Shown one piece after another: positions 1 through 10,856 of a stretch of 64,000 nucleotides of DNA; position 1 is the first letter of the stretch; every line of letters starts with the position of its first letter. Under the pieces are notes generated by a model. That model worked only from the letters and a program-made list of their open reading frames with translations. It was not told where the DNA came from and did not search any database. Source of the DNA: Anaerococcus vaginalis ATCC 51170 (lineage in GTDB: Bacteria; Bacillota; Clostridia; Tissierellales; Peptoniphilaceae); assembly GCF_000163295.1 (NCBI RefSeq), contig NZ_GG700527.1, forward strand, positions 327,453-391,452, read 5' to 3'. The position numbers and the translations under genes are program-made.

Positions 1-1
1 A

Positions 2-463
2 GGATGTTTTTGGGGAGTTGAAGCATATTTTAAAGACATAAAAGGTGTAGAAAAAACTCTTGTAGGATATGCAAATGGAAATAGTGAAAAAACAACTTAC
101 GAAAATTTATACCAAACAGACCATGCTGAAACTGTAGAAATAAGCTACGATGGGAAAGAAGAATCATTAGAAAGAATTTTGGAATATTTTTATTATATAA
201 TTGACCCATTTTCAATAAATAAACAAGGAAATGATATAGGCCGTCAATATAGGAGTGGAATCTTTTCAAAAGATGAAAAAGATTTAGAATTTTCAAAAAA
301 ATTTTTAGAAGAAAAACAAAAAAATGAAGAAAGAAAAATTCAAATACAAGTCGAAAAATTAGAAAATTTTGTAAAAGCAGAAGATTATCATCAAAATTAT
401 TTAGAAAAAAATCCAAATGGATATTGTCACATTGATTTATTAGATAAACCAAACCTAGATTAA
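2..463 (+). CDS. msrA: Peptide-methionine (S)-S-oxide reductase MsrA, 5' end outside window
   Basis: Repairs oxidised methionine (S-sulfoxide) in proteins in the cytoplasm. The reading frame is open from base 2. It begins inside the catalytic motif GCFWG, whose cysteine is the nucleophile, and continues through the family landmarks GYANG, YENLYQTDHAETV, FFxxIDP-like YIIDPFSINKQGNDIGRQYRSGIF and the C-terminal AEDYHQNYL. Only the first few residues are missing if this is a single-domain MsrA. No MsrB domain follows, since the frame stops after CHIDLLDKPNLD. A strong terminator overlaps the stop codon. Identification is firm; only the start is missing. Confidence 0.95.
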   Translation, partial: GCFWGVEAYFKDIKGVEKTLVGYANGNSEKTTYENLYQTDHAETVEISYDGKEESLERILEYFYYIIDPFSINKQGNDIGRQYRSGIFSKDEKDLEFSKKFLEEKQKNEERKIQIQVEKLENFVKAEDYHQNYLEKNPNGYCHIDLLDKPNLD

Positions 464-480
464 ACTAGGTTTTTTCTTTT
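451..480 (+). terminator. Intrinsic terminator after msrA
   Basis: Eight-base-pair stem AAACCTAG / CTAGGTTT with a 6-nt loop, followed by a T-rich tract. It overlaps the last codons of msrA. Confidence 0.85.
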
Positions 481-595
481 GATAAATTTTATAAAAAGAT
501 ATAATAAAAATTATGAATTGATTTTTAAAAACTTTATAATACAATCCTTGTAGAAGAAAATATTCTATGATATTATACTCAAAGGAGAGGATAAT

Positions 596-1027
596 ATGGA
601 TCTTATTGATGAAAATAATTTAACTAAAAATCAAAAAAATTTGTTGGATTTAAAAATTCGTCTTATCAAGGCTGAGTATGAATTAAATTTTTATTTGACT
701 GGGTATGAAAATCTTAGTCAATTCTATGATGATAAGGAAAAACTTGATAGGATTTTTGTTGATTCTTATGTTTCATTGAGAGATCATAACCTTTATGATT
801 TTGTTGAAAAAATCGATAGAATTAAAGAAAGTGATTTTTTATATAAAACTGACGATAGGAAAATTCAAAATTTTCTTAAAAGTTTAGAAGATATTAAAAA
901 TTTAGATGATGATGAGATTATAAAACAAAAGGGTAGAATAAAAAACAGAATTCGTAAAATGGAGATGGCGACAAGTGAGATTGAATATGTTTTGCTTGGA
1001 TCTTTGCCTAGAAATTATTATAGTTAG
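596..1027 (+). CDS. Hypothetical protein, 143 aa, probably helical
   Basis: No family recognised. The product is soluble, highly charged and predicted helical, with regularly spaced Leu/Ile and Lys/Glu; it has no signal peptide or membrane segment. A strong ribosome binding site (AAAGGAGAGG) lies a few bases upstream of the ATG. Eight bases separate it from the YdbC-like gene downstream, so the two are probably co-transcribed. A possible promoter is TTGTAG at 548-553 with TATTAT at 571-576 (17-nt spacer). Codon use is host-like. Confidence 0.75.
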   Translation: MDLIDENNLTKNQKNLLDLKIRLIKAEYELNFYLTGYENLSQFYDDKEKLDRIFVDSYVSLRDHNLYDFVEKIDRIKESDFLYKTDDRKIQNFLKSLEDIKNLDDDEIIKQKGRIKNRIRKMEMATSEIEYVLLGSLPRNYYS

Positions 1028-1035
1028 GAGTTTAT

Positions 1036-1257
1036 ATGGCGATAAAATATGATATAGTAGAAAATTTGGGAGTTCTTTCAACAAATGCAAAAGGATGGAC
1101 AAAGGAATTAAATCTTGTTTCTTGGAATGATAGGGATCCTAAATATGATTTGAGAGATTGGAATGAAGATCATACAAGAATGAGCAAGGGAATTACTTTT
1201 ACAAAAGAAGAAGCTGAAGTTTTAAAAGAAATTTTAAAAGAAGAATTTGACGACTAA
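1036..1257 (+). CDS. YdbC/PC4-like single-stranded DNA-binding protein
   Basis: This 73-residue protein matches the bacterial YdbC family, which has the fold of the eukaryotic coactivator PC4 and binds single-stranded nucleic acid as a dimer. Visible landmarks are KYDIVENLGVLS, the core GWTKELNLVSWN, PKYDLRDW and the C-terminal helix MSKGITFTKEEAEVLKEIL. The length is normal for the family. It follows a hypothetical gene by 8 bp and is closed by its own terminator. The cellular role is poorly defined; transcription or DNA-repair roles are inferred only from the fold. Confidence 0.85.
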   Translation: MAIKYDIVENLGVLSTNAKGWTKELNLVSWNDRDPKYDLRDWNEDHTRMSKGITFTKEEAEVLKEILKEEFDD

Positions 1258-1280
1258 GACCTAAATTTTTAGGTCTTTTA
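1256..1280 (+). terminator. Intrinsic terminator after the YdbC-like gene
   Basis: Ten-base-pair stem AAGACCTAAA / TTTAGGTCTT with a 2-nt loop by strict pairing, followed by TTTTA; it starts inside the stop codon. Confidence 0.8.
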
Positions 1281-1300
1281 TAAATTATAAGGAAATTTTA

Positions 1301-3479
<2,179 letters not shown>

Positions 3480-3509
3480 AAAAATCGGAGAAAAAATCTC
3501 CGATTTTTT
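3480..3509 (+). terminator. Terminator after mnmA, probably bidirectional
   Basis: Ten-base-pair stem AAAATCGGAG / CTCCGATTTT with a 7-nt loop and flanking A and T runs. It lies between convergent genes and could stop transcription from both sides. Confidence 0.85.
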
Positions 3510-3539
3510 GCTTTGTGTTCTAAAATAATTTTAAAAATT

Positions 3540-4724
3540 TTAATTAAAATAATAAATTGAATCTAAAATTTCTTCAAAGCTTGTAACTCCATCTAGAACT
3601 TTTTTAATTCCATTGTAGGTCATAGACTTAAAATTTTTTTCTTTATTTAAAATATCTAAATCATTTTTGTTAAAATTTTTATTTTCAAAAAATAATTTTT
3701 TATAAGCCTCATCAAAATCTACAATTTCTTCAACAGCTTCTCTTCCTAGGTAGCCATCGTGGCATTTATCGCAAGATGATGCTTCATAAATATAAGTATT
3801 TTCATCTATATCAAAATAATTTTTTACAAAATCATATTCTTTTTTGGAAATTTTTCTTTTTTTCTTGCAAGAGCAAAGTTTTCTAACAAGTCTTTGGCTT
3901 GCAAGAGTATTTACAGATTGTTTTATTAGATAATCTTCAACGCCCAAATCACGAAGTCTATTTATTGAGGCAAAACTATTATTTGTGTGAAGAGTTGTTA
4001 AAACTAAATGTCCAGTTATGGCAGCCCTTACTGCCATTTTTGCAGTTTCTTTATCCCTAATTTCTCCAAGCATAATAATATCTGGATCTTGCCTTAAAAT
4101 TGACCTGAGAGCATTTTGAAAAGTCAAACCGATTTTTTCATTGATTGAAATTTGATTAATTCCCAAAATATTTATTTCAACTGGATTTTCAATGCTAATA
4201 ATATTTCTTTTTTCATCATTTAATTTATTTAACAAAGAATAAAGGGAAGTAGATTTTCCTGAACCAGTTGGTCCAGAAAAAATTATCATGCCTGATTTAT
4301 TTTTAATCGCATTTTCCAAAATTTTTTTTGAATCATCAGAAAATCCTAATAAATTTTGAGATTTTTTAAAATTTTCAATCGATAAAATTCTTAGAACTAA
4401 TTTTTCTCCGACTATAGTATTTAAAGTTGAAATTCTAAAATCAATTTCTGGGAATTTTTCTAATTTTAAATAACCGTCTTGAGGTCTTCTTTTTTCTGAA
4501 ATATCTAATTTGGAAGATAATTTAATTCTAGTTAAAAGTTTAATATAAGAAGGATAGTCCATCTCACTTATTATCCTAAGTTTTCCGTCTATTCTAAATC
4601 TTATTCTTGAAAATTTTTCATCCATTGGCTCAATGTGTATATCACTTGCATTTAATTTTAAAGCTTTTTCTACAAGCTCATTTATATACAAATCTATATT
4701 TGAATTTATCAAATCATTATCCAT
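3540..4724 (-). CDS. GspE/PilB/ComGA-type secretion or pilus-assembly ATPase
   Basis: Hexameric ATPase that powers assembly of type IV pilus or competence pseudopilus subunits at the inner face of the membrane. Visible are the N-terminal ASDIHIEP motif, Walker A SGPTGSGKST near residue 150, the Asp box and Walker B region (QDPDIIMLGEIRD), and the C-terminal zinc motif (LCSCKKK and SSCDKCHDG) typical of PilB/GspE. I chose the ATG at 4724, which overlaps the comM stop (TGATG) and has GGAG 6 nt upstream. A TTG start at 4736 would add four residues. It sits directly downstream of comM. No pilin, ComGB/PilC or prepilin peptidase gene is nearby, so the partner machinery must be elsewhere or absent. 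Confidence 0.9.
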   Translation of the reverse strand: MDNDLINSNIDLYINELVEKALKLNASDIHIEPMDEKFSRIRFRIDGKLRIISEMDYPSYIKLLTRIKLSSKLDISEKRRPQDGYLKLEKFPEIDFRISTLNTIVGEKLVLRILSIENFKKSQNLLGFSDDSKKILENAIKNKSGMIIFSGPTGSGKSTSLYSLLNKLNDEKRNIISIENPVEINILGINQISINEKIGLTFQNALRSILRQDPDIIMLGEIRDKETAKMAVRAAITGHLVLTTLHTNNSFASINRLRDLGVEDYLIKQSVNTLASQRLVRKLCSCKKKRKISKKEYDFVKNYFDIDENTYIYEASSCDKCHDGYLGREAVEEIVDFDEAYKKLFFENKNFNKNDLDILNKEKNFKSMTYNGIKKVLDGVTSFEEILDSIYYFN

Positions 4725-6253
4725 CACATGCTCCAATATTTGTCATCCAAAGACCTATATCTTACAGCTTCAAGGAGATGCTTTGCTTCAATTTTTTCGC
4801 TACCATCTAGATCTGCAATCGTCCTACTCATTTTTATAATTTTATTGTAAGATCTTACAGAAAAATTATATTTTTCAAAAGCTTTTTGTCCGATTTCCTT
4901 TACATTTTTATCAAGTTTTATATATTTTTTCATAAGTCTTGTAGAAAGAGCTCCATTTGTTGAAATTTTTTCATTTTCATATCTTTTTATTTGAATTTCT
5001 CTTGCCCTTTGAACTTCATCTTTCATTTGTTTTGAAGATTTTGTTTTGATATTGTCATCCAAATCTTTGTACTTTACAGGTTTTATTTCTATGTGAATAT
5101 CAATCCTATCAAGAATTGGAGAAGATAATTTTGACAAATATCTTCTTATTTCATTTTGAGTACAAGTACATTCTTTTAAAGGGTTTCCAAAATTTCCACA
5201 AGGACATGGATTCATGGCAGCAATCAAAATAAAATCTGCTGGATATTTGATACTTGCCATTGATCTTGAAATATTTATTTCCTTATTTTCCAAAGGCTCT
5301 CTCAAAGCTTCTATGGTTTTTTTGGAAAATTCTGGAAATTCATCTAAAAATAAAACTCCCTTGTGGGCGAGAGTTATTTCTCCTGCTTTTGGAATATTTG
5401 CTCCTCCTCCAATCAAAGAAACTTCACTTGCTGAATGGTGGGGAGATCTAAATGGTCTATTATTTATCAATTTTCCGCTTTCAAGAAGTCCCATCACTGA
5501 ATAAATTTTTGTAACTTCAATTTTTTCTTCAAAATCCATATCTGGTAAAATTGATGGTAAATGTTTGGCAGAAAAAGTTTTTCCACTTCCAGGTGGTCCA
5601 ATCATCAATAAATTATGGCCGCCAGCTGCTGCAATTTGTAGGGCCCTTTTTAATGAATCTTGTCCCTTTATATCAGAAAAATCAAAAGGATATGTAATTT
5701 TTTCATTTGTATTTGATAATTTTATTTTATAGGGAGATTTTTTTGTATTTTCGTTAAGGTATGAAACTAATTCTTCTAAATTTAAAAATGGAAAAATATT
5801 GCAATCTTTTATTATTGCACATTCGTCCTTATTTTCATTTGAAATTATAAAATTTTTAAAGCCTTTTTCTCTCATAGAAATTACCATGGCAAGAGCGCCT
5901 TTTATAGGAACAATTCTCCCATCAAGAGAAAGCTCTCCTATAAAAATAAAATCATCTTTTGAATTTTCGATCACTCCCATACTTTTTAAAAGAGAAATTG
6001 CAATTGGCAAATCTAGTTGAGTTCCTTCTTTTTTTATATCTGCTGGAGATAAATTTATGGTAATTCTTCCTTGGGGAAATTTAAAACCAGAATTTATAAG
6101 AGCAACCCTAATTCTGTCTTTGGATTCTTTTATAGATGAATCGGGAAGACCGACAATATTAAAAGCTGGCATTCCACTAGTTATATCAGATTCAACTTCA
6201 ATTGCCTTTCCATCAAGTCCCAAAAGACTTACTGTATTTGTTTTTGAATACAT
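4724..6253 (-). CDS. comM: ComM/YifB family AAA+ ATPase (Mg-chelatase-like)
   Basis: Homologue of ComM, the hexameric helicase that promotes branch migration during natural transformation. N-terminal Lon-protease-like domain (FNIVGLPDSSIKESKDR, ITINLSPADIKKEGTQLDLPIA), Walker A GPPGSGKT at residues 219-226, Walker B GVLFLDEFPEF, zinc-like CPCGNFG and a C-terminal Mg-chelatase domain (ARQVQ-like TIADLDGSEKIEAKHLLEA). The 509-aa length is typical. The start codon is one base after the stop of the pseudouridine synthase, and the end overlaps the GspE-type gene, so all three leftward genes form one operon. Linkage to a GspE-type ATPase supports a DNA-uptake role, by inference. Confidence 0.93.
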   Translation of the reverse strand: MYSKTNTVSLLGLDGKAIEVESDITSGMPAFNIVGLPDSSIKESKDRIRVALINSGFKFPQGRITINLSPADIKKEGTQLDLPIAISLLKSMGVIENSKDDFIFIGELSLDGRIVPIKGALAMVISMREKGFKNFIISNENKDECAIIKDCNIFPFLNLEELVSYLNENTKKSPYKIKLSNTNEKITYPFDFSDIKGQDSLKRALQIAAAGGHNLLMIGPPGSGKTFSAKHLPSILPDMDFEEKIEVTKIYSVMGLLESGKLINNRPFRSPHHSASEVSLIGGGANIPKAGEITLAHKGVLFLDEFPEFSKKTIEALREPLENKEINISRSMASIKYPADFILIAAMNPCPCGNFGNPLKECTCTQNEIRRYLSKLSSPILDRIDIHIEIKPVKYKDLDDNIKTKSSKQMKDEVQRAREIQIKRYENEKISTNGALSTRLMKKYIKLDKNVKEIGQKAFEKYNFSVRSYNKIIKMSRTIADLDGSEKIEAKHLLEAVRYRSLDDKYWSM

Positions 6254-6254
6254 T

Positions 6255-7154
6255 TTATTCTCCTAAACCCAAAATTTTTTGATATTTTTTAAAATCTTCG
6301 TGACAATCAGCACAAAATTCTTTGTAAATTCCATTTTTATCAGTAAATCCTAATTTGTGGCAATGAAGTAATTGATGGTCTAAATTAAATTTGTGTTTAA
6401 CATTTCCATAAACAGGATCGCCCAAGAGCGGATGATTGATATAGGTCATGTGAACTCTGATTTGATGAGTCCTTCCGGTTAAAATTTTAATTTTTACCAA
6501 GGAATATCCATTATTTTCTGAAATAACTTCATATTTGCTAATAGCATCACGACCAGAATTTGTAACTGCCATTTTTCTGCGATTATTTGGATCACGATCC
6601 ATAAAGGTGTGGATTGTTCCAGATTTTTTTTGAAAAATCCCATTGCAAATTGCCAAATATTCCTTGTCAATTTTTCTTGTTTCAAAAAGATTTTTCAAAT
6701 ATTTGTAAGATGAATTATTTTTTGCAATAACCATAAGACCTGTTGTATCCTTATCAAGTCTGTGAACAATTCCTGGTCTATCATCGCCACCAATGTGAGA
6801 TAAATTATCGTAGCCAAAATAATCCAAAAGCCCATTAACCAAAGTTCCACTTACAATTGAACCTGCTGGATGGACAATTACATTTTCATCCTTATCAATA
6901 ATTGCGTAGTCTTCATTTTCATAAAGAATTTTTAAATTCATTTTTTCAGCTTCGATTTTTTCTTTTTCAAATAATTTGTCAGAAATTTCTATTTCATCTT
7001 CTAATAATAATTTGTATGAAGGTTTTATTTTTTTATTATTTATTTTTATTTTTTCGTCTTTGATAAAATCTTTTACCTTTTCTCTTGGAATTTCTTCAAA
7101 AAGATCAGAAAGATATTTATCAATTCTAATTTCTTTATTTGCTTTAATTTTCAT
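6255..7154 (-). CDS. RluA-family 23S rRNA pseudouridine synthase (RluD-like)
   Basis: Isomerises uridine to pseudouridine in large-subunit rRNA. An N-terminal S4 RNA-binding domain (IRIDKYLSDLF ... KIKINNKKIKPSYKLLLEDEIEI) precedes the catalytic domain; the catalytic aspartate is in GIVHRLDKDTTGLMVIAK (around residue 140). ILTGRTHQIRVHM and HPLLGDPVYG are further family motifs. The 299-aa length is normal. It is the first gene of the leftward operon. No Shine-Dalgarno is visible before the ATG, and the predicted -10 box lies only 6 nt upstream of it, suggesting a leaderless transcript. The exact target uridines cannot be assigned. Confidence 0.92.
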   Translation of the reverse strand: MKIKANKEIRIDKYLSDLFEEIPREKVKDFIKDEKIKINNKKIKPSYKLLLEDEIEISDKLFEKEKIEAEKMNLKILYENEDYAIIDKDENVIVHPAGSIVSGTLVNGLLDYFGYDNLSHIGGDDRPGIVHRLDKDTTGLMVIAKNNSSYKYLKNLFETRKIDKEYLAICNGIFQKKSGTIHTFMDRDPNNRRKMAVTNSGRDAISKYEVISENNGYSLVKIKILTGRTHQIRVHMTYINHPLLGDPVYGNVKHKFNLDHQLLHCHKLGFTDKNGIYKEFCADCHEDFKKYQKILGLGE

Positions 7155-7160
7155 AATTAA

Positions 7161-7189
7161 ATTATAGCATTATGAAAAAATATATACAA
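7161..7189 (-). promoter_or_regulatory. Promoter of the leftward rluA-type/comM/gspE-type operon
   Basis: On the minus strand, TTGTAT (7189-7184) and a perfect TATAAT (7166-7161) are separated by 17 nt. The expected start point falls at or next to the ATG at 7154. Confidence 0.6.
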
Positions 7190-7255
7190 AATCCTAATTT
7201 ATTTACAAAGAAAAAAATCATTTTAGCTTTTTATATTTAAGAATAATTCTTATGG

Positions 7256-7261
7256 TATAAT
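7256..7261 (+). promoter_or_regulatory. Putative -10 box of the uppS operon
   Basis: TATAAT about 32 bases upstream of the uppS start in the divergent intergenic region. No convincing -35 box is seen at the right distance, so this is tentative. Confidence 0.4.
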
Positions 7262-7292
7262 CATATAGAGATAAAATTAGAAAGAAGGGTGT

Positions 7293-7997
7293 ATGAAAGA
7301 GAAAGAACTTAATCATCTTGCCATTATTCTTGATGGAAATGGTAGGTGGGCTAAAAAAAGAAATTTGCCAAGATCTATGGGCCACAAGGAAGGTTCTGAA
7401 AATGTTGTGGATATTGCGCTCTATGCTAAAGAAAAAGGAATAAAATATCTAACTCTTTATGCTTTTTCTACAGAAAATTGGAAAAGACCACAAGTAGAAG
7501 TCAATTATTTAATGAAATTATTGGCAAAATTTATAAAAGATAAGACAAAATTACTCATGGAAAATGAAGTAAAATTAAATATTATTGGAGATATATCAAA
7601 ACTTCCAGAAAAAACTATAAAAGCTTGCCTTGATGTTTGTGAGCTTACAAAAAATAATGACAAGCTCGTTTTAAATATGGCTATAAATTATGGGGGTAGA
7701 ATGGAAATTGTAAAAGCCTTCAAAGATATGGCAAAAGATGGGATAGATTTTGAAAATATAAATGAGGAAGATATTTCAAATTATTTATATACAGCAAATA
7801 TGCCAGATCCTGATCTTTTGATTAGAACAGGTGGAGATCTTAGGATTTCTAATTTTTTAATTTATCAAATGGCCTACACAGAATATTATTTTACAGATAT
7901 TTTGTGGCCAGATTTTTCAAAAAATGATTTGGATGTGGCAGTTGATTCATATTTTGGAAGAGATAGAAGGTACGGTGGATTAAATGAACTTAGCTAA
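7293..7997 (+). CDS. uppS: Undecaprenyl diphosphate synthase (cis-prenyltransferase)
   Basis: Extends farnesyl diphosphate with isopentenyl diphosphate to the C55 lipid carrier of cell-wall synthesis. Diagnostic motifs are LAIILDGNGRWAKKR at the N terminus (the aspartate binds Mg and diphosphate), YLTLYAFSTENWKRP, and RTGGDLRISNFLIYQ near the C terminus. Length 234 aa, normal. AGAAGGGTGT upstream of the ATG supplies the ribosome binding site. It opens a rightward operon with cdsA (14-bp overlap), rseP, ispG and polC. Confidence 0.96.
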   Translation: MKEKELNHLAIILDGNGRWAKKRNLPRSMGHKEGSENVVDIALYAKEKGIKYLTLYAFSTENWKRPQVEVNYLMKLLAKFIKDKTKLLMENEVKLNIIGDISKLPEKTIKACLDVCELTKNNDKLVLNMAINYGGRMEIVKAFKDMAKDGIDFENINEEDISNYLYTANMPDPDLLIRTGGDLRISNFLIYQMAYTEYYFTDILWPDFSKNDLDVAVDSYFGRDRRYGGLNELS

Positions 7998-8760
7998 AAG
8001 ATTATTTGGTGGAGGAATAATTCTTTTTATATTAATTGCAATTACTTATCTTGGTGGAATTTATTTTGCAATTGGTTTTGGGATTTTTTCGTGTATTGCT
8101 GTAAAAGAATTGGTAAATGCACTAAAAAATTTGTCATACAATGTTCCTTTAAAATTTGCTATGGTAATAAATTTATTTTTTGTTATAAATGCCTTTAGCA
8201 ATCATCAAAATTTATTTATGTTTGGTTTTACATCTATACTCATAGCAATTTTTGTATATATGATTTTTAATAAAAAATATAGGATGGAAGATTTTTTTGC
8301 ACTTTTATTTGTAGTAACCTATGTTTCTATTTTTATGTCAAGTGCGATAAGAATTAATAATAAAATATATCTTTATATGCTTTATATAATTGCTTGGGGC
8401 TCAGATACTTTTGCTTATCTTACAGGCTCAACTATTGGAAAGCACAAAATCAAATCATTAGAATCTATTTCTCCTCACAAAACAATAGAGGGATTTATTG
8501 GTGGAATTTGTGGAGCTGTGATTTTAAATTTGATTTATGTAAATTATGTAAAGCTTGACAAAAATATATTATTAGTAATTATTTTTACAATAATTGCTGC
8601 ATTTTTGTCAGAAACTGGAGATTTAGTAGCATCGTTTATAAAAAGAAAATGTAAAATAAAAGATTATGGAAATTTAATTCCAGGTCATGGAGGTATTTTG
8701 GATAGATTTGATTCAATCTTATTTATAAGCCCTTGCCTTTATTTATTTACATTAATATAA
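7984..8760 (+). CDS. cdsA: Phosphatidate cytidylyltransferase CdsA
   Basis: Integral membrane enzyme making CDP-diacylglycerol from phosphatidic acid and CTP, the branch point for phospholipids. Multiple hydrophobic helices are visible, and the C-terminal signature SETGDLVASFIKRKCKIKDYGNLIPGHGG-ILDRFDS carries the conserved acidic metal ligands. Length 258 aa. Its start overlaps uppS by 14 bp. In many Firmicutes dxr comes next; here rseP follows after 12 bp, so dxr is missing from its usual place. PgsA, a user of its product, is encoded at 29244. Confidence 0.93.
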   Translation: MNLAKRLFGGGIILFILIAITYLGGIYFAIGFGIFSCIAVKELVNALKNLSYNVPLKFAMVINLFFVINAFSNHQNLFMFGFTSILIAIFVYMIFNKKYRMEDFFALLFVVTYVSIFMSSAIRINNKIYLYMLYIIAWGSDTFAYLTGSTIGKHKIKSLESISPHKTIEGFIGGICGAVILNLIYVNYVKLDKNILLVIIFTIIAAFLSETGDLVASFIKRKCKIKDYGNLIPGHGGILDRFDSILFISPCLYLFTLI

Positions 8761-8772
8761 GTTAGGAGAAAA

Positions 8773-9786
8773 ATGAAATCAGTTATTATATCGATTATAA
8801 TGTTCTTATTTTTGATTTTGATTCATGAATTTGGACATTTTATTATAGCAAAAAAAAGTGGAATTAGGGTTAATGAATTTGCCATAGGCATGGGCCCTAA
8901 AATTTTTTCAAAACAAAAAGGAGAAACTCTTTATTCTGTAAATCTTTTTCCAATTGGTGGATATTGCGCTATGGAAGGAGAAGATAGCGAAAGTGATGAT
9001 GAAAGATCATTTGACAAGGCGCCAGCCTACAAAAGATTTTTTACAATTCTTGCAGGGCCTTTGACAAATTTGATTTTTGCAGGATTAATATTTGCTTTTG
9101 TATCTTTTAATACAGGAACTGCGTCAACAAGCATTGGAAATTTTACAAAAAATTCGCCAATAGAAGCTCAAGGCTTTAAAGTCGATGACGAAATTGTAGA
9201 AATTGACGGAAATAAAATAAATAATTTTAATGATATTTCAAAAAATTTAGAAAATTATTATCAAAAACATGGGAAAAATGACAAAATATCATTAAAAGTA
9301 AAAAGAGATAATAAATATATAGAAAAAAATGTCAAAGTAAAATTTGAAAACAAAAGACCTCTTCTTGGTTTTATTCCAAAAAATAAAGACGTAGGATTTT
9401 TTGAATCAATTAAAATTGGTTTTAAAGAAGTAGGGTCTATGATTGTTTTGATGATAAATGTTCTTAAAAGTTTATTTACAGGAAAATTAGGATTTTCTGC
9501 TTTGTCAGGGCCTGTTGGTGTTGTAAAAGAAATGGGAAGACAAGCAAATCTTGGAATTATGAATTTATTATTCTTTTTGGGATATATAAGTGTAAATTTG
9601 GGATTTTTTAATTTGCTTCCAATACCAGCTCTTGATGGGTCAAAAATATTTACTTCCTTATTTGAAATGATTACAAAAAAGACAGTAAATAAAAAAATTG
9701 AAGAAAAATTTACAATTGGAGGATTTGTTCTCTTGTTAGGACTAATTCTTTTGGTTACGATTAAGGATTTAATTAGCTTATTTTAA
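8773..9786 (+). CDS. rseP: Site-2 membrane metalloprotease RseP/RasP
   Basis: Intramembrane zinc protease that cuts anti-sigma factors and signal-peptide remnants. The zinc-binding HEFGH motif lies in the first transmembrane segment (LIHEFGHFIIAKKSG, near residue 20). A single PDZ domain spans roughly residues 115-190. The third zinc ligand is in NLLPIPALDGSKIF near the C terminus. Length 337 aa, slightly shorter than B. subtilis RasP. GTTAGGAGAAAA precedes the ATG. It sits between cdsA and ispG in the standard order, apart from the absent dxr. Confidence 0.94.
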   Translation: MKSVIISIIMFLFLILIHEFGHFIIAKKSGIRVNEFAIGMGPKIFSKQKGETLYSVNLFPIGGYCAMEGEDSESDDERSFDKAPAYKRFFTILAGPLTNLIFAGLIFAFVSFNTGTASTSIGNFTKNSPIEAQGFKVDDEIVEIDGNKINNFNDISKNLENYYQKHGKNDKISLKVKRDNKYIEKNVKVKFENKRPLLGFIPKNKDVGFFESIKIGFKEVGSMIVLMINVLKSLFTGKLGFSALSGPVGVVKEMGRQANLGIMNLLFFLGYISVNLGFFNLLPIPALDGSKIFTSLFEMITKKTVNKKIEEKFTIGGFVLLLGLILLVTIKDLISLF

Positions 9787-9797
9787 AGGAGTAAAAA

Positions 9798-10856
9798 TTG
9801 AAAAAAACTAGAAAAGTTTATGTAGGAGATGTTGCCATAGGAGGAGGATCTCCTATTTCTATCCAATCAATGACAACAAAAGAAACGAAAAATATTGAAG
9901 AAGTCGTAAAACAGATTAATGATTTTGAAAAGGCAGGTTGTGATATTTCAAGATCTGCTATAAATTCTCTTGAAGATGCAAGGGCAATTTCTGAAATAAA
10001 AAAAAGAACCAATCTTCCATTTGTGGCAGACATACAATTTGATTATAAACTAGCTCTTGCGGCTGTCGAAAACGGCTGTGATTGTCTAAGAATAAATCCA
10101 GGAAATATTGGGGGAAGTGACAAGGTAAAAATTTTAGTTGAAAAATGTAAGGAAAAAAATATTCCTATAAGAATTGGTGTAAATTCTGGATCAGTTCATA
10201 AAGATATGATTGAAAAATATAAGGGAGTAAATGTTGATAGTCTTGTTTATTCTGCCCTTGATGAAGTAAAAGTTTTAGAAGAGTTAGATTTTTATGACAT
10301 AGTTATTTCTATAAAATCATCAGATGTAAATACAATGATTGATGTAAATAGAAAAATTTCCTCTCTTTGCGATTACCCACTTCATTTGGGAGTTACAGAA
10401 GCAGGTCCTCTTTATCAAGCTTTGGTTAAATCATCAATTGGAATGGGCTCACTTTTAAAAGATGGAATTGGAGATACAATTAGGGTTTCAATAACTGGAG
10501 ATCCAATTCAAGAAGTAAAGGCTGGAAAAACAATTTTAAAATCTCTAGGACTTAGACGAGATGGAGTTGATTTGGTTTCTTGCCCAACTTGTTCAAGAAC
10601 AAGCGTAAATTTAGATGAAATTGTAAACGAGGCAAGTGAAAGACTTGATAAATTAAATTTAAATTTAAAAGTTGCCATAATGGGTTGTCCTGTTAATGGA
10701 CCAGGAGAGGCAAAAGAAGCAGATTATGGAATAGCTTGTGCAAAAGGCTATGGATTTTTATTTAAAAAAGGAATTACAATAAAAAAAGTAAAACAAGAAG
10801 AAATAGTTGACAGTTTGATTAAAGAAATTTTGAAAGATGAAAAAAATGAAAATTAA
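9798..10856 (+). CDS. ispG: 4-hydroxy-3-methylbut-2-enyl diphosphate synthase IspG (GcpE)
   Basis: Iron-sulfur enzyme of the MEP isoprenoid pathway. A TIM-barrel domain (IQSMTTKET, DISRSAI, FVADIQFDYKLALAA, LRINPGNIGG) is followed by the 4Fe-4S domain with cysteines in LVSCPTCSRTSVN and the C-terminal MGCPVNGPGEAKEADYG. The start is a TTG with AAAGGAG 7 nt upstream; no closer ATG fits. Length 352 aa, normal. Its end overlaps the polC start by up to 20 bp. Its presence implies an MEP pathway feeding UppS, although no dxr is seen here. Confidence 0.95.
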   Translation: MKKTRKVYVGDVAIGGGSPISIQSMTTKETKNIEEVVKQINDFEKAGCDISRSAINSLEDARAISEIKKRTNLPFVADIQFDYKLALAAVENGCDCLRINPGNIGGSDKVKILVEKCKEKNIPIRIGVNSGSVHKDMIEKYKGVNVDSLVYSALDEVKVLEELDFYDIVISIKSSDVNTMIDVNRKISSLCDYPLHLGVTEAGPLYQALVKSSIGMGSLLKDGIGDTIRVSITGDPIQEVKAGKTILKSLGLRRDGVDLVSCPTCSRTSVNLDEIVNEASERLDKLNLNLKVAIMGCPVNGPGEAKEADYGIACAKGYGFLFKKGITIKKVKQEEIVDSLIKEILKDEKNEN

